DNA of 13,473 bases. Origin: Candidatus Bathyarchaeum sp. Lineage in GTDB: Archaea > Thermoproteota > Bathyarchaeia > Bathyarchaeales > Bathyarchaeaceae. Numbering within the stretch: position 1 is the first letter of the stretch; each line of letters opens with the position of its first letter. Below the pieces are notes generated by a model that was not told where the DNA came from, ran no database searches, and saw nothing but the letters and a program-made list of their open reading frames with translations. Location of the stretch: positions 1 through 13,473 of the forward strand of contig SOJY01000049.1 in NCBI GenBank assembly GCA_004376385.1. The letters are read 5' to 3'. The translations under genes and the position numbers were made by a program. Below are positions 7,108 through 13,446 of this stretch, one piece after another.

Positions 7108-7803
7108 TTGGAGTATGAAATTAAGTATAAACCTTCGTATTCGATGCTTGTTGTTAAATTGGAACCTAATGAATCTGTAACTGCAGAAGCCGGCGCCATG
7201 ACATACATGGAACCAAACATAAAAGTAAACACGCGTAAACGAGAAAAGAGTCTCTTAGGCACTTTGGGGCTCGCCCTGTTGGGGCGTCAATCATTCTTTG
7301 TAAACGATTACCAAGCACAAAGTACCCCCGGAGAAGTTGCGTTTGTGTCTGCTCCGGTTGGCGACATTGAAATACTTGAAGTTAAACCAAACCAAGGCTA
7401 CATCATACAATCTGCTTCATACATTGCATCCACCCAAAACGTGGACTTGGACATGAAATGGCAAGGATTCACAAAAGGTCTCTTCGGACAGGGACTATTC
7501 ATGATAAAAGCCAAAGGAGAAGGAAAACTGTTCATTAACGCTTTTGGCGCTATCGACAAGCACACCTTAGACGCCGGCAAATCCTTGATTGTGGACAACT
7601 TTCATCTCGTGGCTTTCAGTGACACTTGCGACTATAAAGTCAGAAAGTTTGGCGGCCTAAAATCGACTCTACTTGGCGGCGAAGGACTGGTTACAGAGAT
7701 AAGAGGTCCCGGAGACGTTTACATACAAACCAAAAACCTGAGAGAATTCGTGGAATGGCTCTGGACACTCCTTGGACCGAGAGTTAAATCAAGAGCAAGA
7801 TAG
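7108..7803 (+). CDS. AIM24 / TIGR00266 family protein
   Basis: A 231-residue beta-rich protein of the AIM24 (TIGR00266, formerly DUF124) family. Diagnostic stretches are VVKLEPNESVTAEAGAMTYM near the start, a central GDIEILEVKPNQGYIIQSASYIAS, KGLFGQGLFMIKAKGEGKLFI, and a late YKVRKFGGLKSTLLGGEGLV followed by GPGDVYIQTKN. The yeast namesake is a mitochondrial inner-membrane protein; the function of prokaryotic members is unknown, so none is assigned. There is no signal peptide; the C-terminus (EFVEWLWTLLGP) is amphipathic and then basic. TTG 7108 is supported by GGCGGTGAG seven bases upstream. It is 131 bases from Sua5 on the same strand, but a T-rich tract and a new TATA-like box separate them. 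Confidence 0.9.
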   Translation: MEYEIKYKPSYSMLVVKLEPNESVTAEAGAMTYMEPNIKVNTRKREKSLLGTLGLALLGRQSFFVNDYQAQSTPGEVAFVSAPVGDIEILEVKPNQGYIIQSASYIASTQNVDLDMKWQGFTKGLFGQGLFMIKAKGEGKLFINAFGAIDKHTLDAGKSLIVDNFHLVAFSDTCDYKVRKFGGLKSTLLGGEGLVTEIRGPGDVYIQTKNLREFVEWLWTLLGPRVKSRAR

Positions 7804-7833
7804 AAATCCAAAGCAAGCAGTTGATTGTTCTCT

Positions 7834-7850
7834 CCCTTTTTTCTTTACTT
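7834..7850 (+). terminator. T-rich terminator after the AIM24-family gene
   Basis: The pyrimidine tract around CCCTTTTTTCTTTACTT begins about 30 bases after the stop at 7803. It is a plausible archaeal oligo-T terminator separating this gene from Sua5. Confidence 0.4.
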
Positions 7851-7892
7851 ATTCTTGTAGACAGCTAAAGCAGAGGTAGAAAGGTTGGGTAG

Positions 7893-7902
7893 AACCTTAA
7901 TA
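7893..7902 (+). promoter_or_regulatory. TATA-box candidate for Sua5
   Basis: ACCTTAATAA lies about 35-40 bases before ATG 7935. A transcript start about 25 bases downstream leaves a leader of roughly ten bases, too short for a normal Shine-Dalgarno; none is visible. Confidence 0.3.
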
Positions 7903-7934
7903 ACCGCTTCCTCAATATTCGATTCGACGAAAAC

Positions 7935-8552
7935 ATGACCGTTCTGAAAGCAACGAAAACCAACATTAGGGCGGCAGCTCAGATCGTGAGAAGGGGCGGG
8001 TTGGTAGTTTATCCAACCGAAACAGTCTACGGGTTAGGATGCGACCCACTAAATGTTCAAGCTGTAAAGCGTGTTCTAGACGTGAAGGGCGACCGAAAAA
8101 AGCCTCTACCCGTATTAGCAGCAAGTATCGTCGACGCTGACAAAGTAGCTTTCGTCTCCCCGAACGGGAAAAAACTGGCTGCAAAGTTTTGGCCAGGACA
8201 TCTCACAATGGTTTTTCCCAAGAAGCCTGCTCTTCCAGATATTGTTACTTTTGGCTGGGACTCTGTGGGCTTGAGAATACCCAACAATGATGTTGCTCTT
8301 CAGTTGATCAGTTTGTCTGGGGGTCTTTTGATTGGGTCGAGTGCCAACAGAACTGGGGAAGAGCCTGCACGGAGAGTTCAGGAAATATCTGGAGAGTTAA
8401 AGGAAATGGTTGATGTGGTTCTCGACGGTGGACCTGCGGTTCAGGGAAGACCATCAACAGTAGTTGATTTGACTTCAGAAAAACCGAGAATCCTTCGGGA
8501 GGGTCCCATAAGCCTCAAGGCAATATTGTATACTCTAGCTCTTAGTGACTAA
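7935..8552 (+). CDS. L-threonylcarbamoyladenylate synthase (Sua5/YrdC)
   Basis: This enzyme makes threonylcarbamoyl-AMP from threonine, bicarbonate and ATP, the activated intermediate that KEOPS transfers to A37 of ANN-decoding tRNAs (t6A). The 205-residue length is that of a YrdC domain alone, without the Sua5 C-terminal domain. Motifs in order: PTETVYGLG (27-35), KGDRKKPLPVL (51-61), FWPGHLT (85-91), VGLRIPNN, SSANRTGEEPA (135-145), PSTVVDL (173-179) and LREG (187-190). FWPGHLT differs from the common FWPGPLT at one residue. ATG 7935 gives the standard N-terminus. The 3' end overlaps that of the opposing Cgi121 gene by 18 bases; both proteins act in the same modification pathway. Confidence 0.93.
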   Translation: MTVLKATKTNIRAAAQIVRRGGLVVYPTETVYGLGCDPLNVQAVKRVLDVKGDRKKPLPVLAASIVDADKVAFVSPNGKKLAAKFWPGHLTMVFPKKPALPDIVTFGWDSVGLRIPNNDVALQLISLSGGLLIGSSANRTGEEPARRVQEISGELKEMVDVVLDGGPAVQGRPSTVVDLTSEKPRILREGPISLKAILYTLALSD

Positions 8553-9101
8553 CAGTGCCATGCGTTCGATCACAAGATCGGTTAACGCTTCTTTTTCTAG
8601 CCCTTCTTTTTCCAGCTTAGATTCGAATTCAATGTCAGAAATCTTGAACAATTTTTTAATGTTCTCGATTTTTTTATCCGTTAGTTCTAATACGCTGTCG
8701 TTGCGTTCGCCGGGAATTATTTGGGTAACTAGGCGTAAGTAGTCAATTTTTTTGTGCCTGTTTTCTGTCATTATTAAGGCTGCTACTTCTGAAGAGTCTT
8801 GCTTGATTCCCAGCATCTTCACAGCTTTTTTTATCTGTCTTTGGGCAGAAGCGTAAAGGAGAGCCTCAACCGCCAGATTGTTTGATATGTTCGTCTTTTT
8901 TTCGAAAGCATTAAACGCATTTAATGCTGCAAAATACAGGTGTTGTAGACCTGCTACGTGTTTAGCGTCAAAAAACTGGATGGGTGCATTTTTGTTTTCT
9001 TTCCTGAATTGTTCAAGGAACGTGTTGATGTTCTCTAGTTTAACGTTACTGAAACCGACTATGGTTATATGTTCGTTGGGTTCTGCAGGCTTTCCTGTCA
9101 A
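8535..9101 (-). CDS. cgi121: KEOPS complex subunit Cgi121
   Basis: Cgi121 is the tRNA 3'-end-binding subunit of KEOPS, attached to Bud32, and promotes t6A transfer by Kae1. The 188-residue protein has IQFFDAKHVAGLQHLYFAAL (41-60), then AFEKKTNISNNLAVEALLYA (66-85) and the hallmark SAQRQIKKAVKMLGI (85-99) of the CGI-121 family. The C-terminal 60 residues are charged and helical and extend beyond the core domain. The start is TTG 9101, overlapping the TGA of the upstream phosphoribosyltransferase (TTGA), with GAGG eight bases before it inside that gene's last codons, so translation is probably coupled. The stop overlaps the end of Sua5 on the other strand. Genes for the other KEOPS subunits are not in the window. 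Confidence 0.88.
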   Translation of the reverse strand: MTGKPAEPNEHITIVGFSNVKLENINTFLEQFRKENKNAPIQFFDAKHVAGLQHLYFAALNAFNAFEKKTNISNNLAVEALLYASAQRQIKKAVKMLGIKQDSSEVAALIMTENRHKKIDYLRLVTQIIPGERNDSVLELTDKKIENIKKLFKISDIEFESKLEKEGLEKEALTDLVIERMALLVTKS

Positions 9102-9685
9102 TGTTCTTCCTCGACAATCTCTTTGATGAACCGTTCCACAAGTTCCCTGTCTAGCCCGGAACTAATCAGCTTTTCTTTAGTGTCTTCTACGGTTCTTTCT
9201 TCGCCTCTGAACTTTTCAACAATTTTTCTAACAACTTCTTTTCGTTCCCAAGGGAAAACTATCCAGCAGCGCGTTTCTTTTTCGTAATAATGCGGAACGA
9301 TAATGCTCCACGGTTTGTAGTAGATGGTTGCGATCTTAACCTCAGATGCACCATGCTTCTTCAGATGCGAATTTACGAGCTTGAGACTCTCACCCGTATC
9401 TGCTAAATCGTCAACAACAAGAACCCTCTTGGCCTTAACTGAAACCGAGACTGGCTGCGTGATGATTGGTTCATTTTTTGTTTCGGCGAGTCCCACGTAA
9501 AATTCTGCTGTTACATTCGCTAGTTTAGGATTTTCTAGTAGATCAGACATTATTCGAGCTGGAATCCAGCCGCCTCTGGAAACGCCCACGATTAAGTCAG
9601 GTTCAAACTCGCTCTTTCGAACTGCTTCAGCGAGTTTTAGGAGTAAACCGTAAATTTGATCTCATGAAGGAATCTCGAACTCCAA
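9098..9685 (-). pseudogene. COG2236-like phosphoribosyltransferase interrupted by in-frame UGA at a conserved Trp
   Basis: Downstream of GTG 9589 the frame holds GVSRGGW, the PRPP signature VLVVDDLADTGES and the CWIVFPWERKE segment of the same family as 3920-4576. Reading upstream, the homology goes on through DQIYGLLLKLAEAVRKS and EFEPDLIV, crosses a TGA at 9664-9662, and continues as LEFEIPS back to a TTG at 9685, which has AGGA about seven bases before it. The two copies align without gaps from the UGA to PDLIV, and Trp13 of the intact copy falls exactly on the UGA. A full product would be about 195 residues. The GTG 9589 start would lose the first helix and half the first strand and has no Shine-Dalgarno. 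ATG 9733 is a longer possible start. The gene itself ends in TGA and overlaps Cgi121, so UGA is a stop in this genome. The copy is therefore a recent nonsense mutant, an assembly or read error, or a gene with a rare internal start. Confidence 0.75.
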
Positions 9686-9906
9686 CTTGTTTCCTAAGCT
9701 GGGAACGTGGTTTCTTGTGTTCAAATCTCTCATCGTTTTTACTTCCGGAGTTAACTTGCCAATTCATAGGATTAACTGAATTGTTTGCTCATGCTGGGTC
9801 AAGGCGATTTAGGAGTATCTAACGTGGAGCTTTCTGTTTTAGGTTTTGCAAGTTTTTCTTTAGTGTATGTGTCTATTTTTTGATTATGTTTTTGGCTGTA
9901 ATAATT

Positions 9907-9919
9907 GTTATATCAATTT
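9907..9919 (+). promoter_or_regulatory. TATA-box candidate for the coiled-coil protein gene
   Basis: GTTATATCAATTT lies about 30-40 bases before ATG 9950. A start about 25 bases downstream falls near 9937, beside the GAGG that precedes the ATG. Confidence 0.4.
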
Positions 9920-9949
9920 AGAAGAGTTGTCTAGTTAGAGGCTCGACAA

Positions 9950-10132
9950 ATGGTGACGTTGAAGAATCTTCGGGAGAATATCGAAAATCTGGAAAGCGAG
10001 AAGACGAAGCTTTTAGCCGAGGTAACTAAGCTTAGAAAAGAAGCAGAGGAAAAAGCCGCGGCACTAGAATATGAGGTGGCTGTGCTTCGAGAAGAAGCGG
10101 AATCGCTGAAAAAAATGCTTGATAGCTTTTAG
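9950..10132 (+). CDS. 60-residue coiled-coil protein, function unknown
   Basis: The product is almost one continuous charged helix with Leu/Val/Ala spaced in heptads (NLRENIENLESEKTKLLAEV, then LEYEVAVLREEAESLKKML). It contains no Cys, Gly, Pro, Trp or His, so a parallel or antiparallel coiled coil is the only structure to expect. It has an ATG, a GAGG eight bases upstream, a TATA-like box and a T-rich stretch (ATTTTTCTCCTTTCC) beyond the stop, all consistent with a real small gene. Similar heptad peptides occur in many unrelated proteins, so no family is assigned. It stands alone between the divergent phosphoribosyltransferase gene and the convergent HtpX gene. Confidence 0.6.
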   Translation: MVTLKNLRENIENLESEKTKLLAEVTKLRKEAEEKAAALEYEVAVLREEAESLKKMLDSF

Positions 10133-10240
10133 TCGTTGAAGACTGTTTCACTTGTTTAATTCGTGAATATTTTTCTCCTTTCCTGTTGAAAAATGCGGAA
10201 AATCTATAGTCTAATCTGCGAAGAACTTGGAAAGCGATGA

Positions 10241-11203
10241 TTAATCGAGTTCTTGGAGAGTTCTCAACCGCTTCACTATGTTGGGGTGCGTAGAAAAGAC
10301 TTCCATGACCTTGTCGAAAGTAGTTAGTTTTCTTCGTAGAATGTTTTCGACTAGCTTTCTGTCGCCCATTCCTATGCCTATCTGTGCTAGAGCCGCGGAA
10401 TCTAGCTCTGACCTATCAGGATCAGAGATAAAGAGAGCCTTGAAAGAGTTGGGACCACTTGTGCCGCGGCGACTTCGTTTAAGTTTGTTGGTTGAATTCA
10501 CTATCTTTGCTAGTCCTTCAGCAAGTTTGCGGGATCCATCTTCAACGATGGATGCGCTGTGGCGGTCAGCGAAGTATTCGCGTATTCTGCTTAGGTAGAG
10601 TGTGAAGATGGTGAGTATCATGAAGATGAAGATGCTTGCGATACCGATGATGACTGCTCCTCCGCTGTTTCTGGTGTTTCTGCGGCTGAACATGGAGGAG
10701 AGGAGCATTGAGTAGCCGATGAAATAGAAGATTGCTGGTAGGATGGAGACGAACATCATAACTTGTACGTCTCTGTGTTTTAGGTGACCCAGTTCGTGGC
10801 CTATTACTGCTTCCACTTCTTCTGTTTCAAGGGTTTCCAGAAGTCCGGTTGTTACTGCGACTCTGCTTCCTGTGAGGGGTGAACCGTAGGCGAAGGCGTT
10901 AGGTATTGCCATTTTTGCTTTCATGAGTTTCGGGGTTTTGATTCGGCTCTTTTTGCTGAGTCTTTTTACAATTTCGTGTAAAGCTGGGTCTTCTGAGGCT
11001 TTGACTTCTTTCACTCGGTACATGGCGTCTATGATGTATGGGGCTATGAGCCACTGGACTATGTTGAAGATGACGACAATGAAGGGTAAGAGCATCATGC
11101 TGACGCCGGCTAATGCCATGATAACTGTGAAGAAGAGTGTGGATAAGCCAATGATGAGGGCTAGGGTTCCTATCAAGGAAAAACGAAGCTTCCATAAACT
11201 CAC
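10241..11203 (-). CDS. htpX: HtpX-like M48 family membrane zinc metalloprotease
   Basis: HtpX-type proteases cut misfolded or surplus membrane proteins at the cytoplasmic face. Numbered from GTG 11203 (320 residues), the zinc site is HELGH at 136-140 with the third ligand Glu209 in REYFAD. There are four hydrophobic segments near 8-32, 36-57, 150-171 and 184-204, the M48B layout. NAFAYGSPLTGSRVAVTTGLL (102-122) precedes the zinc motif as usual. GTG 11203 is chosen because GAGGAT precedes it by eight bases and because the product then starts M-S-L-W-K-L-R, typical of archaeal homologues; TTG 11230 is in frame and nine codons longer without a good ribosome-binding site. It lies 54 bases downstream of RtcA on the same strand and could be cotranscribed, though no functional link is evident. 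The SPFH protein elsewhere in the window is of the kind that can modulate membrane proteases, but the genes are not linked. Confidence 0.92.
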   Translation of the reverse strand: MSLWKLRFSLIGTLALIIGLSTLFFTVIMALAGVSMMLLPFIVVIFNIVQWLIAPYIIDAMYRVKEVKASEDPALHEIVKRLSKKSRIKTPKLMKAKMAIPNAFAYGSPLTGSRVAVTTGLLETLETEEVEAVIGHELGHLKHRDVQVMMFVSILPAIFYFIGYSMLLSSMFSRRNTRNSGGAVIIGIASIFIFMILTIFTLYLSRIREYFADRHSASIVEDGSRKLAEGLAKIVNSTNKLKRSRRGTSGPNSFKALFISDPDRSELDSAALAQIGIGMGDRKLVENILRRKLTTFDKVMEVFSTHPNIVKRLRTLQELD

Positions 11204-11257
11204 GAATTTATCCTCAATAATGCTGAGCAAGAACAGACGCTTATATCCTTTACTCTT

Positions 11258-12292
11258 CTAGCTTTTCTCGATTCTGTACAGGTTCCCAACTTTGTTGATT
11301 TGGAACTTTACGTCTAGAATCTTCTCTGTCAACCATATGTTTGTGTCTAAGTGGTCTGTCATTTCGTGTGCTAGATAAGTTGAGTTACCTTTTGCCAGTG
11401 CGACGTAGGGCACAAGCATATCCGCGAGATGAATGTCAACTGTAGCTTTTGCTTCAAGTTCTTTCAGAAGGTTTTCGGCGGCTTCTCTGCCTACCGCCTC
11501 GCTGGACTTCCGTATTTCTCCTATAGCATCTCCTCCCAATAGTGCGTCTGTGCTTGTTTTTGCCCATAATGCTATGGAACTACCTTTCTGAAGAGGATTA
11601 GACCTATCATTAATGACTTGAATTTTTGTGCCATAACCGTGATTTCTAAGAATGCTCGCAGCTGCCTCAGCTTGCCGCTCTGCCACCTTTTGTTTTTCCA
11701 AGAAGGTGCAGACAGAAACGCCTTCAATTTCTTCTATTTCACCAAACTCTTCTAGGGATAGGGAGCGGAACTGGGCGACAGGATTAACATTCAAGACAGC
11801 TTCTCCCATGCCCTTAGGGTAGTACCCGAACCTTTCTACAGTTAAAGAAGCCTTTAACCCCATCCGCTCAAGCATGGGTAAGAGCACATGTTTCAGGTAA
11901 TTAATCGTAGGAGCGTAGCGAACATCTGTGCCACCATTGACAACATGAACTTTTACGTCGCCTTTGGCGTAGGCGCAGATGGGCAGAACCGTTAAGAGCA
12001 GCATGGATATGCTTCCCGCAGTTCCTATCTCAGCCCTCACCTCGCCGCTTCTGATGCCGTTTGGCTTGAACCATAGTTCGCGAGAACCAAGCTTTGCTCC
12101 CTCAGTTTCAGCGTTACAGAGCTTCGCTGCTGTATTCACTGATTCGAGGTGCTGGGGACGCAGCCCCGGTTGTCTGCGTCTGTGGCGGATATTGTAAATG
12201 TGCAACGGCTCCCCTATGATGCCTGCAAGGGCGATAGATAACCGTAATATTGTTCCGCTGCCGCTCTTCTGGCTGCCGTCAATCTCCAACAT
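11258..12292 (-). CDS. rtcA: RNA 3'-terminal phosphate cyclase (RtcA), variant N-terminal motif
   Basis: RtcA converts RNA 3'-phosphate ends to 2',3'-cyclic phosphates through a covalent His-AMP intermediate. The 344-residue protein covers the whole fold. Conserved features: R17 of the TILR segment, PGLRPQHLESV (42-52) corresponding to the Arg/Gln nucleotide-binding segment, AEIGTAGSISMLL, VVNGGTDVRYAPTINYLKHV, GYYPKGMGEA, and the catalytic His314 in DHLDTNI, matching E. coli His309. Unusually, the glycine-rich motif that reads GEGGGQ in E. coli reads KSGSGT here (residues 9-14), removing the glutamate implicated in metal/ATP binding. The rest looks intact, so this is probably a diverged subfamily, not a decayed gene. 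It could prefer a different nucleotide or end. ATG 12292 has no clear Shine-Dalgarno; an AT-rich AACATTAAATAA lies about 40 bases upstream. HtpX follows on the same strand. Confidence 0.9.
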   Translation of the reverse strand: MLEIDGSQKSGSGTILRLSIALAGIIGEPLHIYNIRHRRRQPGLRPQHLESVNTAAKLCNAETEGAKLGSRELWFKPNGIRSGEVRAEIGTAGSISMLLLTVLPICAYAKGDVKVHVVNGGTDVRYAPTINYLKHVLLPMLERMGLKASLTVERFGYYPKGMGEAVLNVNPVAQFRSLSLEEFGEIEEIEGVSVCTFLEKQKVAERQAEAAASILRNHGYGTKIQVINDRSNPLQKGSSIALWAKTSTDALLGGDAIGEIRKSSEAVGREAAENLLKELEAKATVDIHLADMLVPYVALAKGNSTYLAHEMTDHLDTNIWLTEKILDVKFQINKVGNLYRIEKS

Positions 12293-12379
12293 TTCTTGTC
12301 TACTGAAATTATGCGTTCCACAGTTATTTAATGTTAAAAAAATTTTAAGAATTGCGAATTGTGCAACCAGTCAGAAACT

Positions 12380-12389
12380 GAAATATAAC
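12380..12389 (+). promoter_or_regulatory. TATA-box candidate for the Cys-rich protein gene
   Basis: AAATATAACA in the divergent RtcA/Cys-rich gap. A transcript start near 12409 leaves a leader of about 25 bases holding AGGGGAA (12422-12428), which is well spaced for TTG 12434. Confidence 0.4.
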
Positions 12390-12433
12390 AAACTTTTTCT
12401 TTCAAGACTTCCTTAAACATTAGGGGAACATTT

Positions 12434-12748
12434 TTGGGTTGGATAGAAGATTTAAAAAAACTTCAGTGTAAACCGAGAGTTTCCATCGCAGAAATTAACG
12501 ACTTCATTCTGCAACACCCCAAATGGGCTGCCTCAGTAATCAGAAACGCGCTAGGCTTCGAAATGTACACCAAGTTTTGTTTGTGTTGCGAAAATTTTGA
12601 TAAATGCTGTGAAAAGCTGGGTGCCATAAAAAGGGAAACCCGTTCAGGTTGTATCTGCAATGAATTCTTGAATCAAGAACACTCTGAAGTTAATAGACCA
12701 AAATTAAGAGCCTACTTTAGAGAAGTTACCGTGCTGCTTAACATCTGA
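12434..12748 (+). CDS. Cys-rich 104-residue protein, function unknown
   Basis: Not recognised. The first 47 residues look helical (WIEDLKKLQ, AEINDFILQHPKWAASVIRN). The second half has seven of the eight cysteines: C49, C51, C52, C58, C59, C73 and C75, in the spacing C-x-C-C-x5-C-C-x13-C-x-C, with C12 alone near the N-terminus. Paired and CxC cysteines in a cytoplasmic-looking protein (no signal peptide or membrane segment) suggest metal or iron-sulfur binding, but the pattern is not one I can name. The C-terminus (RPKLRAYFREVTVLLNI) is basic then hydrophobic. TTG 12434 is preferred because AGGGGAA lies about six bases upstream. The stop is TGA. It is divergent from RtcA and about 100 bases upstream of the next gene on the same strand. 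Confidence 0.65.
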   Translation: MGWIEDLKKLQCKPRVSIAEINDFILQHPKWAASVIRNALGFEMYTKFCLCCENFDKCCEKLGAIKRETRSGCICNEFLNQEHSEVNRPKLRAYFREVTVLLNI

Positions 12749-12802
12749 TGTTTAAACAAAAATATTGATGTTCCAAGTGTTGACGAGAATAGGGCAAACC
12801 AA

Positions 12803-12847
12803 ATGAGTAACCTACCGGTAAAACAGTTGTATGGGGGCAACGTTTGA
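12803..12847 (+). CDS. Possible 14-codon leader ORF coupled to the next gene
   Basis: ATG 12803 opens a short frame encoding MSNLPVKQLYGGNV that stops with TGA at 12845-12847. The last base of that stop is the first base of ATG 12847 (TGATG), a classic arrangement for termination-reinitiation. The downstream gene's GGGGG ribosome-binding site lies within the mini-ORF. There is no strong Shine-Dalgarno before ATG 12803. A short frame can arise by chance, so this is a candidate only. Confidence 0.3.
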   Translation: MSNLPVKQLYGGNV

Positions 12848-13221
12848 TGGAAGAAGAGAAAGTAAACATCCAAGAACTAGCTAGAAAAGTCGATGAACTT
12901 CTCAACGTCTTGAACGTAATCTCAGGGGACCTAGCCGAAGTTTCCAAGTCCCTCAAAGCGGTAAGCGGACCAGCAGCTGCTCCTGCAGTTTCTGTTACAC
13001 CCGCTGGAAAACTGCGTGGCATCAAAGATGTTAAACAGGCGTTTTCTTCAGAACTTGCGGGTATGTTACTCTTTGAAGAGAGCGGGAACTTTATTATTGT
13101 GAAACCGCGGAGATTCTTGGGTTCCAATAATTTCGCTAAAATTGCGTCTGTTGTACGCGACCTCGGTGGAGAGTACGTCAGCGCTGGAAGAAATTCTCAT
13201 TTCAAGATCACAAAGAAATAG
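12847..13221 (+). CDS. 124-residue protein: N-terminal coil plus unrecognised C-terminal domain
   Basis: The product has three parts. Residues 1-40 form a charged helix with heptad spacing (VNIQELARKVDELLNVLNVI), likely an oligomerisation coil. Residues about 41-54 are an Ala/Pro/Val linker (GPAAAPAVSVTPAG). Residues about 55-124 look like a small alpha/beta domain, with NFIIVKPRRFLGSNNFAKIA and then RDLGGEYVSAGRNSHFKI. The basic, Gly-rich GGEYVSAGRNSHF stretch could bind nucleic acid, but this is a guess and I do not recognise the family. ATG 12847 follows a GGGGG at 12833-12837 and overlaps the stop of a possible leader ORF; TTG 12844 is one codon longer. There are no membrane segments or cysteines. 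T-rich sequence lies beyond the stop. Confidence 0.7.
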   Translation: MEEEKVNIQELARKVDELLNVLNVISGDLAEVSKSLKAVSGPAAAPAVSVTPAGKLRGIKDVKQAFSSELAGMLLFEESGNFIIVKPRRFLGSNNFAKIASVVRDLGGEYVSAGRNSHFKITKK

Positions 13222-13446
13222 GCTGCAGAAAAAAGCTTGTTTTCAACAATCTTCTTTTATTAGTCTCCTAATATGATTGTATGGTTGTGTGTTTCTGCCC
13301 TTTTTCTGTTGGGGCTTTTCCACTCTGGTGGTTACGAAGTATTGTGTGATTTCGGTTTAGGAATGGAAATATGGCTTCCAACTTTGGATTATTTCTGTGA
13401 AAACCTTTTTTTAAAATGAGTGTTGTTAGTTAAATTTGATTTGGAC
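13222..13446. other. Gene-free stretch at the right end
   Basis: About 225 bases with no credible coding frame. It holds CTTCTTTTATTAG just after the stop (likely terminator), two weak hairpins (GCCC/GGGC at 13297-13315 and CCAC/GTGG near 13320-13331), and an AT-rich promoter-like box at its right end. I see no tRNA or other known RNA in it. Confidence 0.4.
13405..13417 (+). promoter_or_regulatory. TATA-box candidate near the right edge
   Basis: CTTTTTTTTAAAA preceded by purine-rich GAAAAC resembles an archaeal BRE plus TATA box. A start about 25 bases downstream would fall near 13438, just before ATG 13447. Confidence 0.35.

Noticed and set aside
9662..9664. UGA as selenocysteine, or genome-wide UGA-to-Trp recoding
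   Set aside because: The paralogue has Trp here, not Cys, and UGA ends two genes in the window, one with an overlapping downstream start. Selenocysteine does not fit and general recoding is unlikely.
7053..9936. Twelve-base exact repeat AGTTGTCTAGTT upstream of two plus-strand genes (7053-7064 and 9925-9936)
   Set aside because: Several 12-base matches are expected by chance in a window this long, and the two copies stand at different distances from the TATA boxes and starts.
13297..13331. Paired weak hairpins as a small non-coding RNA
   Set aside because: Four-base-pair stems are expected by chance, and there is no clear promoter just upstream or match to a known RNA family.
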